A DNA stretch of 64,000 nucleotides from Diplolepis rosae (taxonomy: Eukaryota; Arthropoda; Insecta; Hymenoptera; Diplolepididae): assembly GCA_030998225.1 (NCBI GenBank), contig JAPYXD010000736.1, positions 10,000,001 through 10,064,000 of the forward strand, written 5' to 3'. This document shows positions 1 to 12,014 of the stretch, piece after piece (the stretch's first letter is position 1; each line of letters starts with the position of its first letter). Position numbers and translations under genes: made by a program. Below the pieces are notes generated by a model that saw only the letters and a program-made list of their open reading frames with translations, was not told the origin of the DNA and ran no database searches.

Positions 1-353
1 GTTAGAGCTATCCCAACCCATTTCGAAATCTGCGTTCAGAAAACTATTTGTTAATCCCAACTAAAATTTAGTTTGATCAACCAAAAAATTTGCTTATTAT
101 ACAGCTGACCAAATTTTTGTTGATTCAACCAAAGGATTTGTTTTGATACCTAAGATCTTGGTTCATTTAACAAATTGTTTGATTAATTGAAGTAAATTTG
201 ACATCACTGTGTCCCAGGCCCTCTTAACTCAATGGTAGAAATATGAAGAAGCACAGCGCCAACAGTTGGCCGCAACTTGAACTAAAAGTATCAATGTGTG
301 GCGTATGTATGTTATATATACATTGTATATATGTGAAAAGTTTTAAAATTGAC
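1..353. other. AT-rich sequence without a gene
   Basis: No coding signal is seen. Short variants of a TTGATTAA/TCAACCAAA motif recur several times between about 60 and 190, which looks like a decayed repeat. Confidence 0.4.
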
Positions 354-483
354 TATAATGATCAGTAAAATGGATAAACTAAGTGAAAAACACGTATAAA
401 AATACAGAAAGTTTAAGCAATAAAATTTTTGATATTTTTATACATTTTTTCACTCAGTATATCCATTTTACTCATCATTATGT
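354..483. repeat. Small hairpin (foldback) MITE-like repeat
   Basis: Bases 354-404 and 432-483 are imperfect inverted copies of each other (core AGTAAAATGGATA) around a spacer of about 27 bp. A transcript or single strand would fold into a hairpin of about 50 bp. It is too short to code and is probably a MITE remnant lying next to the THAP fragment. Confidence 0.55.
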
Positions 484-757
484 TCAGTTTTTTAAATTAT
501 AAGACAATGTAAATCCATTCCCATCTTTTTTAGGCAACAACACTGAAGGCACTATTTTTTTCTTGAACACATTTCGCGGACCACATACATAATTCTGCTC
601 GCGAAAATGAAAATAGCACACTCGATACACGCTCTTGTAAATTTCTTTGCAAGTTAGATTCTTCACAAGTGGGTTTAACACTGCCTCTAACCACAACGTT
701 TTTTGACGGTTGTGCAACGCAGTGCAACGAGGATCAAACGAGGATATGCGAGGACAG
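484..757 (-). pseudogene. THAP-domain fragment (C-terminal half of the zinc finger)
   Basis: On the minus strand the translation carries the second half of a THAP C2CH finger: a Trp in KTLWLEAV, then the Cys-x2-His pair in VCYFHF, then the closing KKKIVPSVLLP, which fits the AVP box of THAP domains. The first CxxxC half is missing and the frame ends soon after at 484. THAP fingers bind DNA and occur in P-element transposases and in host proteins. The fragment is isolated and abuts a hairpin repeat, so it is more likely a transposon relic or a stray exon than a working gene. No matching second exon was found nearby. Confidence 0.5.
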
Positions 758-891
758 ACGTAGACTTAGGCGAGCGGGGTGGGGTGCAGCGGGGCCGACA
801 CGTAGCGCTAACAGTTGGCCGCAACTTCTACTACGCCTAAAATAATAATCATAATTCTTCATATTCCCTCATTAGAGTTAACAGGGCCTGC

Positions 892-2210
892 TGTGTCCTC
901 GCTAGACATGAACCACTCATGTCCCAGGCACGGCCAAGTCTTATAGGAGGAATTGGCAAATTTTAGAACTTGGACGAAGGGATGAAGGGGAGGTGCGGAG
1001 TGTTGAGTAGTTATCTTCTCCGTGGTAGGTGGCTCTGGATATGATGACTAGATGTATCTGCGGGGAAAGGGGATTTGAATAATGCAAACACGAGACAGTA
1101 TCAAGTTTGGTTAGTTGCTGCCAGTTATTTTTGGAAAATGGATCGTAATAAATGCATCGTGCCAGCTTGTAATTCATTACGGAAGAATGAAAAATTTGTT
1201 CCAATACATCGACTTCCAAGAAATAGTGTCACTGGACGTGAGTGGTTAGAGTTGTGCGGAAATGAGGAACTTCGAAATGCGCCATACGATGAGCTAACAT
1301 CAAAACGATTTTTCATTTATTTAATATTTCTTCACCATTAATCATTTATAAGACTTCATTTTTAATTGTAGAAAAAGGTACAGCAAATAAACTGAGTTTT
1401 AAACATAGTTTTTAGTTGCTATGCATTTATTTAATTAACTGAAAATAAATACAAAACTGATAGAATAAGATTCGAAAAATGAAGAAGAAAATGTTACTTA
1501 TAATTCACTTGTCACTTTTTGATCTTTCTATTCATTCATTTTGCATTAATTTTTGCATTTTCCCTATATTATTTAATTCCTTAACACATATAAAGGGCCT
1601 GTATATACATACACATGCACCTACACATGCACATTAATCTTAGTTATCTGGTCCGAGGTAGGTGGCGCACAAGTTTCGCCAAAAATATTACATTAGCTTG
1701 ACTGTGCCTGCTCATGTCCAGAGCATACACACTAATGTACATGATTGATTGACATATGCCAATTATCGTTAATGACAGAATCATTGGAATATTCGCCGAG
1801 GACGGACACTTCTGCAAAATAATAATTAACAATTTATAAGCAAAGCAGAATTGGCATATGTCAAAAAAGTGAGGTTATGGGGGGAATTTCGAACTTACCT
1901 CTCGTTTCCATGATTGGAATTGTGCTCTCGAAATTCAATAATCATGAAAAATACGTGGAAATAAATTTAGTGTACTTTTTCACTTTATATTTGAAAATTT
2001 TTGCTGCTAATCATCAATAGACATAATCAAAGAAACTTTCCACATTCAAGCACTGACACAATATACAGTAATGTTTAGCGTGTTGTCGTGTCGGTGCTGG
2101 ACATGACTGACTACTGTCTAGACAGGGCTGAGTCCTGTACGCGTTATTAATGCCTAAGACATTAGTGTGTACGCTCTGGACATGAGTGGTTCATGTCTAG
2201 CGAGGACACA
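892..2210. mobile_element. Possible non-autonomous element bounded by 38-bp inverted repeats
   Basis: Bases 892-929 and 2173-2210 are near-perfect inverted repeats (GCTAGACATGAACCACTCATGTC at one end). A third partial copy of the same motif (CTCATGTCCAGAGCATACAC) lies at 1709-1737, so the interior is itself repetitive. A THAP scrap lies inside at 1139-1341. No target-site duplication was confirmed, so the outer limits are tentative. Confidence 0.4.
1139..1341 (+). pseudogene. THAP-domain fragment (N-terminal half of the zinc finger)
   Basis: Starting at the ATG at 1139, the translation begins MDRNKCIVPACNS, the CxxxC start of a THAP finger. It continues through KFVPIHRLPRN and the conserved Trp in REWLELCGNEEL. 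The expected Cys-x2-His half does not follow; the frame runs into AT-rich sequence and stops at 1341. A polypyrimidine/AG acceptor-like site occurs at about 1370, but no continuing exon could be joined. Both Trp-containing segments are present here and in the 484-757 fragment, so they come from different THAP copies. Probably a P-element-like relic. Confidence 0.5.
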
Positions 2211-3476
2211 GTGATGTCTATTTTCGATTTTCGTCTTTGGACATAAACCACTCCTTTCCGGACGCTAGTGAGTCATTTTTTTCTTTCTCAGTGTGGGTGT
2301 GTTTATGAAAACTGATTTTTCTCGGATTGGTTTTGAATGGTTCGGAACCATATTTCGGAATGACTCGGATTTGATTGGAATGAATAATTTCCGTGATTTA
2401 TAATGATATCAGGTGTACAAATAATTTTCCGCCGTATGACAAAAGTTAGCGTCACCAGTAAGTTTTGTTTGAAATTGACAGATGTGAAACGTCACTGTCG
2501 TAAGGTTGGACATCTGTCAAACAACGTAACCTCAGTTACAGTAAAAATTGATACAAACCATTAATAAATTATAATATAATTCATCTGAAGTTCAGTATTT
2601 CGCTGCGAAAAATTCTCACTATGACAATTTTTTCCTTAAATTTAAATGTAGTTCAGCAAAAATTGTATACTTAGGTATTCGGATTCCATTCCGACCTACT
2701 ACGTACCAATGATAAAAACTCGCGATTACTCGCTCAATTCACAATGAAATGATTCGAAACATTCACTATGTTATTTCGCTGACTAGCAGAGCCGTCAAGT
2801 CTTAAAAACAATAAAAATCACTATTGTTTATAAAATAATTAACAACAAACTCAGGGCCTCCGAAACTTGTGCGCTGCGACGTTTAGTCCAGGCGATATAG
2901 TCCAAAACACAGCCTTTCATTGTACATTAAACATTAAAAGTGTATGAAAAGAGCTTTCATTCAAAAAAAAGTTTAAGATTCATTAAGAAACAATAGATAA
3001 TTTTGCTAGTTCATCAGTGAAATACGTGTAATTTATTAACTGAAATTCGTTGCAGTTTTATTCGATGTTTCGATGAGAAAAAATGAAAAAGGATTTTGCA
3101 AGCAAGATAATTTATTTTTTACACGTATATTTACATTTCTACTCCTATCGTAAATTAAATCTAAAGATTTTACTAACCATACATACAATTTTATCGTTGG
3201 ATAAAATGTTCAATGTTTTAGAAAAATATATATCTCAGCAATCATATATTTTACAAGCGTATATTTTTTACTAATTAATAATATATTTAATATAATATAA
3301 TTAATTAATATAATTTTTTTAATTCGACAATTTTGAATTCTGACGTATTTTTATATCTCGCATATAGTTTATCTGAACAATGAAACTTTTTATTTTTTCG
3401 AACATATTTTTTTAATGAGGACGAAAAATATAAATCTCAGCAAAAATATGTATAAATGAAAGTTTGTAGAGCTTTT
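2211..3476. other. AT-rich stretch with a mariner-type terminus
   Basis: No gene is recognised. Bases 2408-2590 match, in inverted orientation, the end of the element at 52975-53122: both share the tip ATCAGGTGTACAAATAA, a CCGCCG block and a motif like ACATCTGT(C/T)AA. This is probably a solo or truncated end of the same mariner-like family. The rest is AT-rich with no clear repeat. Confidence 0.45.
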
Positions 3477-4212
3477 TTAAGGGGGTCTTCTACCTTGTGG
3501 CTTCATTTTTGACACTGTTTTTTGAATATTAGTTAAAGGAAAACTAAAAACGCAATCGAGATGCAGTTTGTTGCATTCAACTTGTTTATTTAAATACATT
3601 TAACACTAATTTTATTGAAAATTTGCCGTCTTTGATTTGATCGTGACTTGACCTTGAAGTGTCCCTTGCAAAAAATGCATACACAAATGGTTGACACGAT
3701 TCAGCTCATAAAAATCGTCTGAAACAAAAAAATCAAAATGATTTAGTTTTTTTATCACCTTGGCTATCGTTTGACAGATGGGATTTTCAAAATTTGAAAA
3801 TTTCGTAGAACAGTCAACTTTAAAAAAAAAAATTTTTTTTCTTTCATGTCTTCGAGGTTAAAACCATCTGTAAACATTGTTTAAATAAAAAAAATCTAAA
3901 AAGCATCTGTCAGACGATAGGCACATGTTTTTCACAAATTTTGATATATAACTTCAATTAATCAATCAATTAGTTTTCGAGATATCATGTCAACCAGTTA
4001 CAAAAACGCAACTTTTGGGAAATCGCATTTAAAGATATTCATGCATGAATCGCGGAGTGGAGCGGAGCTATATTTGACGGCTCTGGAAACCCCAAAATAA
4101 TAAGATTTCAGTTATATCCTTTTAAGGGTATATTCCTAACACCTTCTGGGTTGGAAACTTAAAAAAAAAAAAATCTAATTTTTTGAACCAACAAGGTAGA
4201 AGACCCCCTTAA
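3477..4212. mobile_element. TTAA-flanked MITE (piggyBac-like)
   Basis: The element is bordered by TTAA on both sides (3477-3480 and 4209-4212) with terminal inverted repeats GGGGGTCTTCTACCTTG at 3481 and its complement ending at 4208. TTAA duplication on insertion is the hallmark of piggyBac-family transposition. There is no coding potential inside, so movement would depend on a transposase supplied elsewhere. A second family with a similar TTAAGGGG tip lies at 8658-9590. Confidence 0.65.
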
Positions 4213-5070
4213 GTAAACAAATTTGTATTTCAACGTTTTTTCCTATCTTGAATAGCTTAACTAAATGAATTTGATTATTGGTTTCTTAATGTTTTAAAAT
4301 AATGTAACTTTTATAATTTTGATTTCATTGAAGATTTTCACGAAGACAATTTTTAGAGACTTCTTTCAAATTACCAGAAACCAATATTAAAGTGCGAGAT
4401 CCGTTCTAGTTCCCAGAGAACATTAGCCGCACTAAATAATACTTCACTAATTATAATCTTTCTTAAGAATCTTTATGAATTTGAAAAAAAAAAGAATAAC
4501 AATATAGAAAAACAGATCAATAATCCAACATATACTATAATTTTAGAAAAAAAAGCAAAGATGAGTTCGAAGACGTACATTGCATAGGATTTTTTCCAAA
4601 ACTCTTCTCATAATATTTTGAACCATCATTAACCAGTGATCAGCGCTAAAAACGAAAAGTTACTTTAACTTGATTTATTAATGTTCTGTACAGAGAAATA
4701 AAGTTTTGAACGTCTATAAGCCAGAATGAAACTTTTTATTATTTACTACCTTCCGAAGTAATCAAACATTTTAAAATTAATAATAATTATAAGAATGTTG
4801 AGGCTGACAATCCAATTTTAGACTCATAATTTTTTTATTTCTTCTAAAAAACTAATCAAATAGTTTAATACCTTAAGCTAAAAACTTGAACTTAGCTTTA
4901 CCAACTAAGCTACACAGGCGTCTGACATCTCTTATTCTACAGGTAGACCTTGTTATATCACATTTCAGCATTGCCCTACGGCTGTACAAATTTTCAAATT
5001 AGATGGTTCAGTTTGAAATGCACATACCTGTGTTGAATTTGTCAAATAAAACCTTTTATTAAATAAAATA
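4213..5070. other. AT-rich sequence without a gene
   Basis: Nothing recognisable was found on either strand beyond poly-A/T tracts. Confidence 0.4.
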
Positions 5071-5430
5071 ATTTAAAATCAAATTACAAATTAAATGAAA
5101 ATTAAATAAATTATGGTTAGTAAAGTTTAGATAACGTTTTCACGAAATCTACATGAGATATGCAATAATGTCTTGTGAGATTATACATGTGATAATAAAT
5201 AAAGGGCGCCCTTGAAGAAGAAAAAAACAATTTTTTGATGATATCTTCCGAAACAAATATTTCTACATTATTATTAAATTATATTATTCTCCGTCGGCAG
5301 ATTCCTCCATTTCCATTTGCATTTCTTGTTCCATTTACTTGATCGATTTAGCCTTGTCCCTAAAATGTAGATAAACCGTTTTCATTAGTTAAGGGCATGT
5401 CAGCATAATCTATAAAAGCTTTAAGTTGTC
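5071..5430 (-). repeat. Duplicated exon end, copy A
   Basis: This 350-bp stretch is an inverted copy of 16788-17130. On the minus strand it reads as intron tail, acceptor CATTTTAG at about 5359, then GACAAGGCTAAATCGATCAA, coding DKAKSIK, a stop, then an acidic stretch (MEQEMQMEMEE) and another stop near 5285. Because both copies include intron-like sequence, the duplication was at DNA level and not through mRNA. The parent gene was not identified. Confidence 0.45.
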
Positions 5431-5831
5431 TACAGTAACTTATTGAAAGACTAATAAATTAAATTACTTTTGAATAGTGGATAAATATCTGTGCCACTTT
5501 CCTTTAGGTTTGCATGATACGAAAAATAAATTATTTTTATAATTGATCTTGTAATAGTGTGGGTCCCATGAAATATGAATCATTTGTATTTAAAGATTTT
5601 AGGCAACTTTGGGCAAGCTTTCACAATCGACTAGCCATACAATTTATCTAGCTTTGGAAACTACTTTAAAACAAACATTGATACCCTTTACAATAAAAAA
5701 TAAGTACTATTTAATGTTCTTTATGTTATCAACACAGCTACTTTTTCAGCAATTTTAATCAGTTTTCGTTTGATATAATTCTTGGAATTTAAAAAACTCC
5801 AGAAAATAAGAATTTCTTTTGAATTTCATAT
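5431..5831. other. AT-rich sequence without a gene
   Basis: No coding or repeat structure was recognised. Confidence 0.35.
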
Positions 5832-7772
5832 CCCGTGTAGAAATTTTGATAGGGGTCTAGTGGGGCCCCGATGAGTTTGCCCTATCTCTAGTCGGGATCT
5901 AGCGTGGAAAGCTAGTCAGGGCCCCGTCGGTAACGTAACGCTTTTGTCGAGGTGGGCCCTACTAGACTTTCTAGTAGGGGTTTAGTGAGGTCAGCCCTTA
6001 CACTTCCCCACCTACAAAAAAGGACACCATTAGGGCCCTATTGAACCTCCGCATTGAATTTAAGGGCACATATCAGCAGAGTCATGTGACCAATTTTGTT
6101 CAGGTATCTCACTGAGAAAATAATAAATAAAAACGATTTCCCACACTGAGAGAAAAAGTACAGGGGAAATTCGAGTTAAGACTCTAATATTTACCATTTT
6201 TAACGGCAACGGAGGGATATTCGCTTGGAAGGTTAAGTTTACTGTTTTCGCAGTAAAAAATCTGTTTTCAAGCTAGGAAATTTTTTTCTGAGTAAATTGA
6301 CAGTACGTTTTCATTACACGTACACTGAAAAAAAATCTCATTAATTTTGACTACTTTTTAACTTACTTTCCATAGTTTACAAAGGCCCCAGTGTAATTTT
6401 TGAAGTTAAGTGAACCGCAGGAACATAGGGGTAAATCAAGTAAGAGCAGTAGTTGAATCGATGAATATTCTTAGTGCATTTCAAAACTGTATTTACTTTC
6501 AAGTAGACTCTTACTTACTATTTTTGTTTACACACCTACAAACACACACCCCCCTTCTACACTACACAAACGCTCGTTTAGGCGGTATTAAAAATTATTC
6601 TTAACGTTGCGGGTTCGAACCCTCTCTACTTATGATTAACGCATTACTAACCTTACGACTAAGCCTCTCGGCTGCGCACGCTTGGAATACAAGAAAGAAA
6701 ATAGCGGTTATAACCTACAACTACTGCAGGGCCGTGTAAGAAGTGTATGGGCCCCGTGTAATCGGGAATTTCTTAATTTTATGCCAATTTATGATTCTGA
6801 TTAAAATTTTTAATTATTAAATCGATTTTCTATAAAATGAAATATTTTTGAAATAAGCAGATCAAATTTTTGAATTAAAGAACATTACATGATAAAAAGA
6901 TTTATATACATTTTAGAAGTATTAATTTTTATTATTGTATATTAGTGATACTTTATACAGGTTTTATACATTTTTGTTTTCAAGAGTAAAATCAACGTAT
7001 GCTCAGAATCTAAAAAATTTGAATTTTTTCAATTCCAAAAATATGATGAAAATTTTGAATCAAGAAAATTATCGCATAACGAAATTATGCATTAAAGTTC
7101 GCAATAAGTAATTCCAACTAATGAAGTACTATTAAAAAAATAGTACACTTATTTACTTATCAATAGTTTGTTTTTCTAACTACTCTTATGTAGTAACTTC
7201 TACCGCTTATGTTTATTATGAAAGCTTCAATTGATTTTACTATTCACCTCATGTTAATTGAACTACATGTTTAGTTATTGTTATTACCTCGACACAAAAA
7301 GATACACACACATACACATACCTGCTCGCATATGATTATTATAATTACATGCGAATTCGAGTTAAAATTATGAAAAAGTTTTCTTAAATGTTGTTGCTTC
7401 CTCTTAAGTATTGATCTTATCCAAGACCGTGTTCAGAAAATCTCCATTTTTCTCGGATAAGATCAAATTTTAATGGGAATAAAGAATAAAGGTTATGTTG
7501 TATATAATGGACCTAACCTTAACCACAAATATTACAAATAGGGATTCTCTAGTCGGGGCCCCGCCAGATACAAATAGATTTTCCATACTTAAGCGAATTT
7601 AGGAATTCCTCACTAGAACCTGACAGGGCCCCTATCCGTTTTTTCTGCACTAGAAATACTAATCGGGTGCTAACAGGGCCCCTACCAGTTTTTTCTAGAT
7701 GAGGAAATTCTAGTCCGGGACCCACTAGAACCCAACTTGAAATAAGGAAAGATAGGGCAATTTCTACACGGG
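5832..7772. mobile_element. Non-autonomous element with CCCGTGTAGAAATT ends
   Basis: The ends CCCGTGTAGAAATT (5832) and AATTTCTACACGGG (ending 7772) form inverted repeats. Sub-terminal zones at both ends (5860-6040, 7545-7760) carry scattered GGGCCCC and CTAGT motifs in opposite orientation. The interior is AT-rich and has no transposase. A tRNA-derived SINE-like segment sits inside at about 6600-6690. No superfamily is assigned. Confidence 0.5.
6600..6690 (-). repeat. tRNA-derived SINE-like segment, copy 1
   Basis: Read on the minus strand it has an A-box-like GGCTTAGTCGTAAGG followed about 45 bases later by the B box GGTTCGAACCC. This is the spacing of an internal RNA polymerase III promoter. 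Related copies lie at 51206-51330 and 46812-46895. It does not fold as an intact tRNA, so it is called a SINE head and not a tRNA gene. Confidence 0.45.
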
Positions 7773-7774
7773 AT

Positions 7775-8039
7775 CTGCTTTATATCCTTTTAATATTTAT
7801 CTGTTCATAATATATTTTTAATAACAATGAATAACCATGAATTTGAATAAAAATATTCATAAGAAAAGAAAAAGAAGATTTTTGAAATACCGTAGCTTAA
7901 AGTAACACTTATTTTATAATTTGATATCCTGCAACTGGGTCAGAAAGCATGTAGCAACGGGATAACAATTCTTCCTTTTTGGCTTGCTACTTTCCATACC
8001 TTACTTTTTACTTCTTGTAAGGGCCACAAGTACTGTTAC
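7775..8039. other. AT-rich sequence between elements
   Basis: No gene is seen. It lies just beyond the decayed 3' end of the transposase-like pseudogene. Confidence 0.35.
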
Positions 8040-10958
8040 GAGTTCAAACTTTTAACAATGTGAATGTTAAGCATACTAGAGTCAGAATTGTTGTACAAGT
8101 TTTCGTAGGGCAACAGTTCTTTGCCAACGAATCGAATTTCTTTGTCCTGCAATTGAACGATATTGCTTATTGACGCAAAGTTTCCGTTCTTCAGAAGTAA
8201 GCAGTTGTCCATGAAAGTATTGCAGTCGATGGAGAACGATTCATTGTTATATATTTTATACTTTTTTGCAACGTATTTAGTCCTTACTCAATGGTCCGTT
8301 ACTGTATGATTGCTGTAGATTTGACTTAGTAGTAAAGTGCGACTTCTGTAATGTCTCTATTTCAACAATGTTATTTTCAGCAGCGTTCACTTCAGCATAT
8401 CGTCGAGCTATCTGTTCCAACGGTTTATCTTCTTTTCGAATCATTGCTTTAATTGTAGTCATGTAATTTTTGGAACGAAAAGCGCTGAAATTGTCTAACG
8501 TTCCATATTTTTTACATCTTAGCAGATGTGCAGTAAATTGTGCACATTTTGAGAAACTTGTTCTTTACCGTAGATTCTGCGAAGTCCTTCACGAATAGAT
8601 GTAGCCTTTCGTAAGCAGAATCCACATTTGTTTCAATTTGTACATGTGACTCACTAATTAAGGGGAGGTTCTCCTCTTTTTAGCCGAAAATGAAGCGGAA
8701 TTTGATAATTTACTGTCGGATAATGAAAAGACATACGAACAAACGGTTATGATGGTTTATTAAGCCATCTTTTTAAAATACAAAAGAAAATTCTTTATGA
8801 CAAAATCTAATATGGTGGCCCCAAAATGGCGGGTCTTGTCATCCTTTGAAAGCGAGACGTTGTTCGATAACGTCAAGGTTGTAGCCACTTGTAGTGAACT
8901 GAAATCAAAAATATGTTTTTTATAGTCAAGTTTATAAAATTCCCTATGACTTATACCTATTTCTAAAGAATTTTCATTAAAAATTATCCAATTCATGCAT
9001 AATCAAAGAAAAAGTTCGATTTTACCCTCTTTTTATTAAAGTTTTTTCTTATCAAACGACTATTATTTAACAATTGCTCATGTTTATTTTAGGTATAAGT
9101 CATACAAAAAATCATAGTCTTCCAGGAACATTTTAGATGAAGTAAATCGGATCAGTAGATTATGAGATATGCTTGACGTTAGGATAAACAAAAAGGATTT
9201 CGAGATAAACGCGTTTAAAGTTGTAAGTCTCACATACACGTTCCAAGAGAACCATCATCGCTGGATACTCGAGTACTCAAGAAAAACCTTGCAATTGGCA
9301 AGCGAAAAATTCGCCCCACCTTTTGTTATATTTTCAAGGGTGCTCTTTACGATAGTGCCATATTAATTTTGACGAAATCATTTATGGACATCCGTGGCCG
9401 CGCAGTAGAATGGCACCTGAGCGTTCCTCCGCGCGCGCATGTTCGGCGCATCAAAGACGCTTTAATAAGATAAATTTGCTGCGGATCGAAAAATTCTTTT
9501 GCACAAATATTCTAGGCATTCATACCTTTCATTTGATAAAAAAAAAAAAAAATCGATTATTTGAAAAAAAAGAGGAGAACCTCCCCTTAAAATTGTCACC
9601 GCAGAGTGCAATAACCAAGTGTCAATAGCTTTTGGGATATTTTATTCACAGCAACTGCACCTAGCCTTACTTTCAAAGGCCCTGTTGAACAAAGTCTAAT
9701 GAGTCTCTTCGTAACGCCTAATAATATCAGATGCATATAGTCTAAGGGAACATTGGATATGTTACGCGCGAGATCTTCATCGTTCTTCATGTCGAAGGGT
9801 CCTATTTCTGGGAAACAAATCCTTCCTTTTTCTCTAGCGTTCTTTCTTGTGCTTTTAGTTCTGACTAATTCTCCGCTTATTTGACACATGGAACAACTGT
9901 CGTATCCCGTATGCTTTTGCGGGGGTATCGCAGATCAAAGCCATACAAGACACTGAAATATTTGTATTTTTAGGCTTCTCTTTCCCAAAGAAGGTTCCAA
10001 CAGGATATAATTTTGTTGAATCCAATTTTGAACATAGAATGAGCCACAATCCTTCGCCTGCTGATTTAAAAACTGGTAGACCATCGGTGTTAATTGCTAA
10101 CCTTACATGGGTCAATCCCTTCTTCCTACGTTTATAATCTCGAATTATAGACCTAACAGCTCTTTCCAATCAAAAATGATAATATTCTCCACCATTCGTT
10201 TGAGAAATTATAGTAATTATAATTAATTATATACCTAGTAATTATTATATACCTAGTAAAGTACGCGTGTACTTCGGTATTTGTACGTGAATAATCGTTT
10301 TTAAGATCAGTAACAGTGCATTTAATACAACTAGGGTTATTTAAAATGCAAGCGCCCATAAACGCAATTTCCTCCTTAAAGTCCTTTCTGTTTCCGAAAC
10401 ATTTTCTTCATGTGAATCTTGTTCATCATCACTTGTATGTAAATCTTTTCCATACTTTTCTTGCAACATTTCTGCATCAGATGATTCTTTTTCAAATTCT
10501 TTTTCGTATTCTGTTCGTAGCGATTCCAGTTCTGGTAATGAGCAGTCACTGCTCACATCAGCCTATTCCTCATCATTGTAAGAGTATTCGCTGTCATCTA
10601 ATTGTGGAATCGTTTGTGGATTAGTCTCGGAAAACTCTGCTATTTTTTGGAAAAAATGTGAGCTTTCTTGTGGATAATCGTCATATTCCGATTCTGGGGA
10701 GCTGCATATATCCAGAAGATAAGTTGTCTTTTATCCGGTTCCGCCAACCTGTGAGTTTTCTTCTTCACTTTGTTTCTCACCATTCAATATATCTCTACTT
10801 GTTCCTTCAATAAAAGCAGCATAGTGCTTTTGATAATCGTTATATTCGGTTTACAAATGTTGACTATCCGTGTGAAGTAAATTTTTAACTTTACGACTTA
10901 AATGACGCGCAGAATAGCCACATAGATGTGAATCTTTCCTCTTTTTCATTGACGACAT
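8040..10958 (-). pseudogene. Transposase-like gene (tnp2/EnSpm-related type), decayed and split by a MITE
   Basis: The minus strand from an ATG at 10958 gives an N-terminus rich in Asp/Glu/Ser (10958-10341) containing RRKLRLWALAF. After a possible intron come RLAINTDGLPVFKSAGEG, LYPVGTFFGKEKPKNTN and ICDTPAKAYG (10169-9855). Then DYMHLILLGVTKRLIRL and GPLKVRL follow (9889-9596). After the MITE at 8658-9590 the family pattern resumes with DKPLEQIARRYAEV (about 8400) and MDNCLLLKNGNFASI with VGKELLPYENLY (about 8100-8210). These motifs, in this order, match a transposase-like family common in arthropods and cnidarians. Stops and frameshifts are present, including around 10560 and 10730. Part of the middle, where a zinc-binding Cys cluster would be expected, is missing. 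Family assignment is from memory of motifs. Confidence 0.6.
8658..9590. mobile_element. TTAA-flanked MITE inserted in the transposase-like pseudogene
   Basis: TTAA lies at 8658-8661 and 9587-9590. Terminal inverted repeats of over 20 bp begin GGGGAGGTTCTCCTCTTTTT. There is no transposase inside. The insertion interrupts the coding frame of the flanking gene, whose motifs continue on both sides, so it is a genuine insertion that postdates the host element. The TTAA target suggests piggyBac-type mobilisation. Confidence 0.7.
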
Positions 10959-12014
10959 AGCAAAGCCGACTGAAAGAAATTCAAATATATAAATATTGGA
11001 CTGAATTTGGTCTTATGTTCAAGTATCAAATGCCGTTACGAAACTTCCATAGACGGACAGGTATCCACCAAACTTTTCTCCGTGAAATGGACATTGCAGA
11101 TTTGAAAAACTGATCAATTCAAGAGTGTCAAACAGATCCACTTTGAAATATTTGAATCTGCAATTGACAGATTTGCGATTCACAAAGTTAGCATTTCAAT
11201 CGGTTTTTTTATCATGGGTATACAAAAGAAATAATGACAAAACGTTCCATTCCTTCATTAGAAGAATTCAGGGGTACCTTTTCATGGAGAGAAATTTCGG
11301 AGTTAAAAAAATGATTTTTACACAATTAAAAACTCCTATCGACTACGTTTATAGCCCGGAAAATTTTTTACCTCAAGGGAACTTTAAAAATAAAAAATGC
11401 AGAGAAAATTAATAATTAGTTTCATTAGTCCTAAATTTTTCTTCATTAAAAGGCACACAAATAGCATTTTAAATTGGTACTATCAGTTCTGCACTAAGTG
11501 CCAAAATGTTTCGTTAGGTTGTTTTTACGATGTCAGTCAATATCGCGCGATGTCATAAAGATGTCTTTACGATGTCGTTGAGACGTTCTCAAATCTTTTG
11601 CTTATTTAGAGTCTGCATTTGTTTAATATTTTCAGTTGGCCAGTCGCTAATTCAAAAATTAAAATCTGGACAATGGCACATTTAAGTACTCCATAATGAA
11701 TGTTTTAGTCACTCAATTCGAGAGAGGTATTATCTATAATAAATTGAACAGCATCACAACATGAAAAACAGTAAAACGTAATAATATTTATGATATAGAA
11801 GTTTGAGACGTCTCAAACCCAAACTTGTGACGAATTGTGAGACAAAATATTAGAAGAAATTCTTATACGAGGCGGAAATTTATCCCTAGATCAGGAAACG
11901 AAAGAAGATAATAGAAGCAATAAACCGTACCTCTATAAACCGAAGGACTTTTATATCTCAGTTCGAGATAAAATTGCAGGTAGTGGGTCATGACAATAGA
12001 GGCAATAAACCGTA
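10959..12014. other. AT-rich sequence, short degenerate repeat
   Basis: No gene is recognised. Around 11525-11590 a short motif (ACGATGTC / TAAAGATGTC) recurs three or four times. CAATAAACCGTAC appears at 11925 and 12003. Confidence 0.35.

Noticed and set aside
2280..6160. Pairing of the CCCACACTGAGA-like tips at 2282-2297 and 6142-6160 as one element
   Set aside because: The mirrored part is only about 15 bp of a tip common to many MITEs, and other complete elements lie between.
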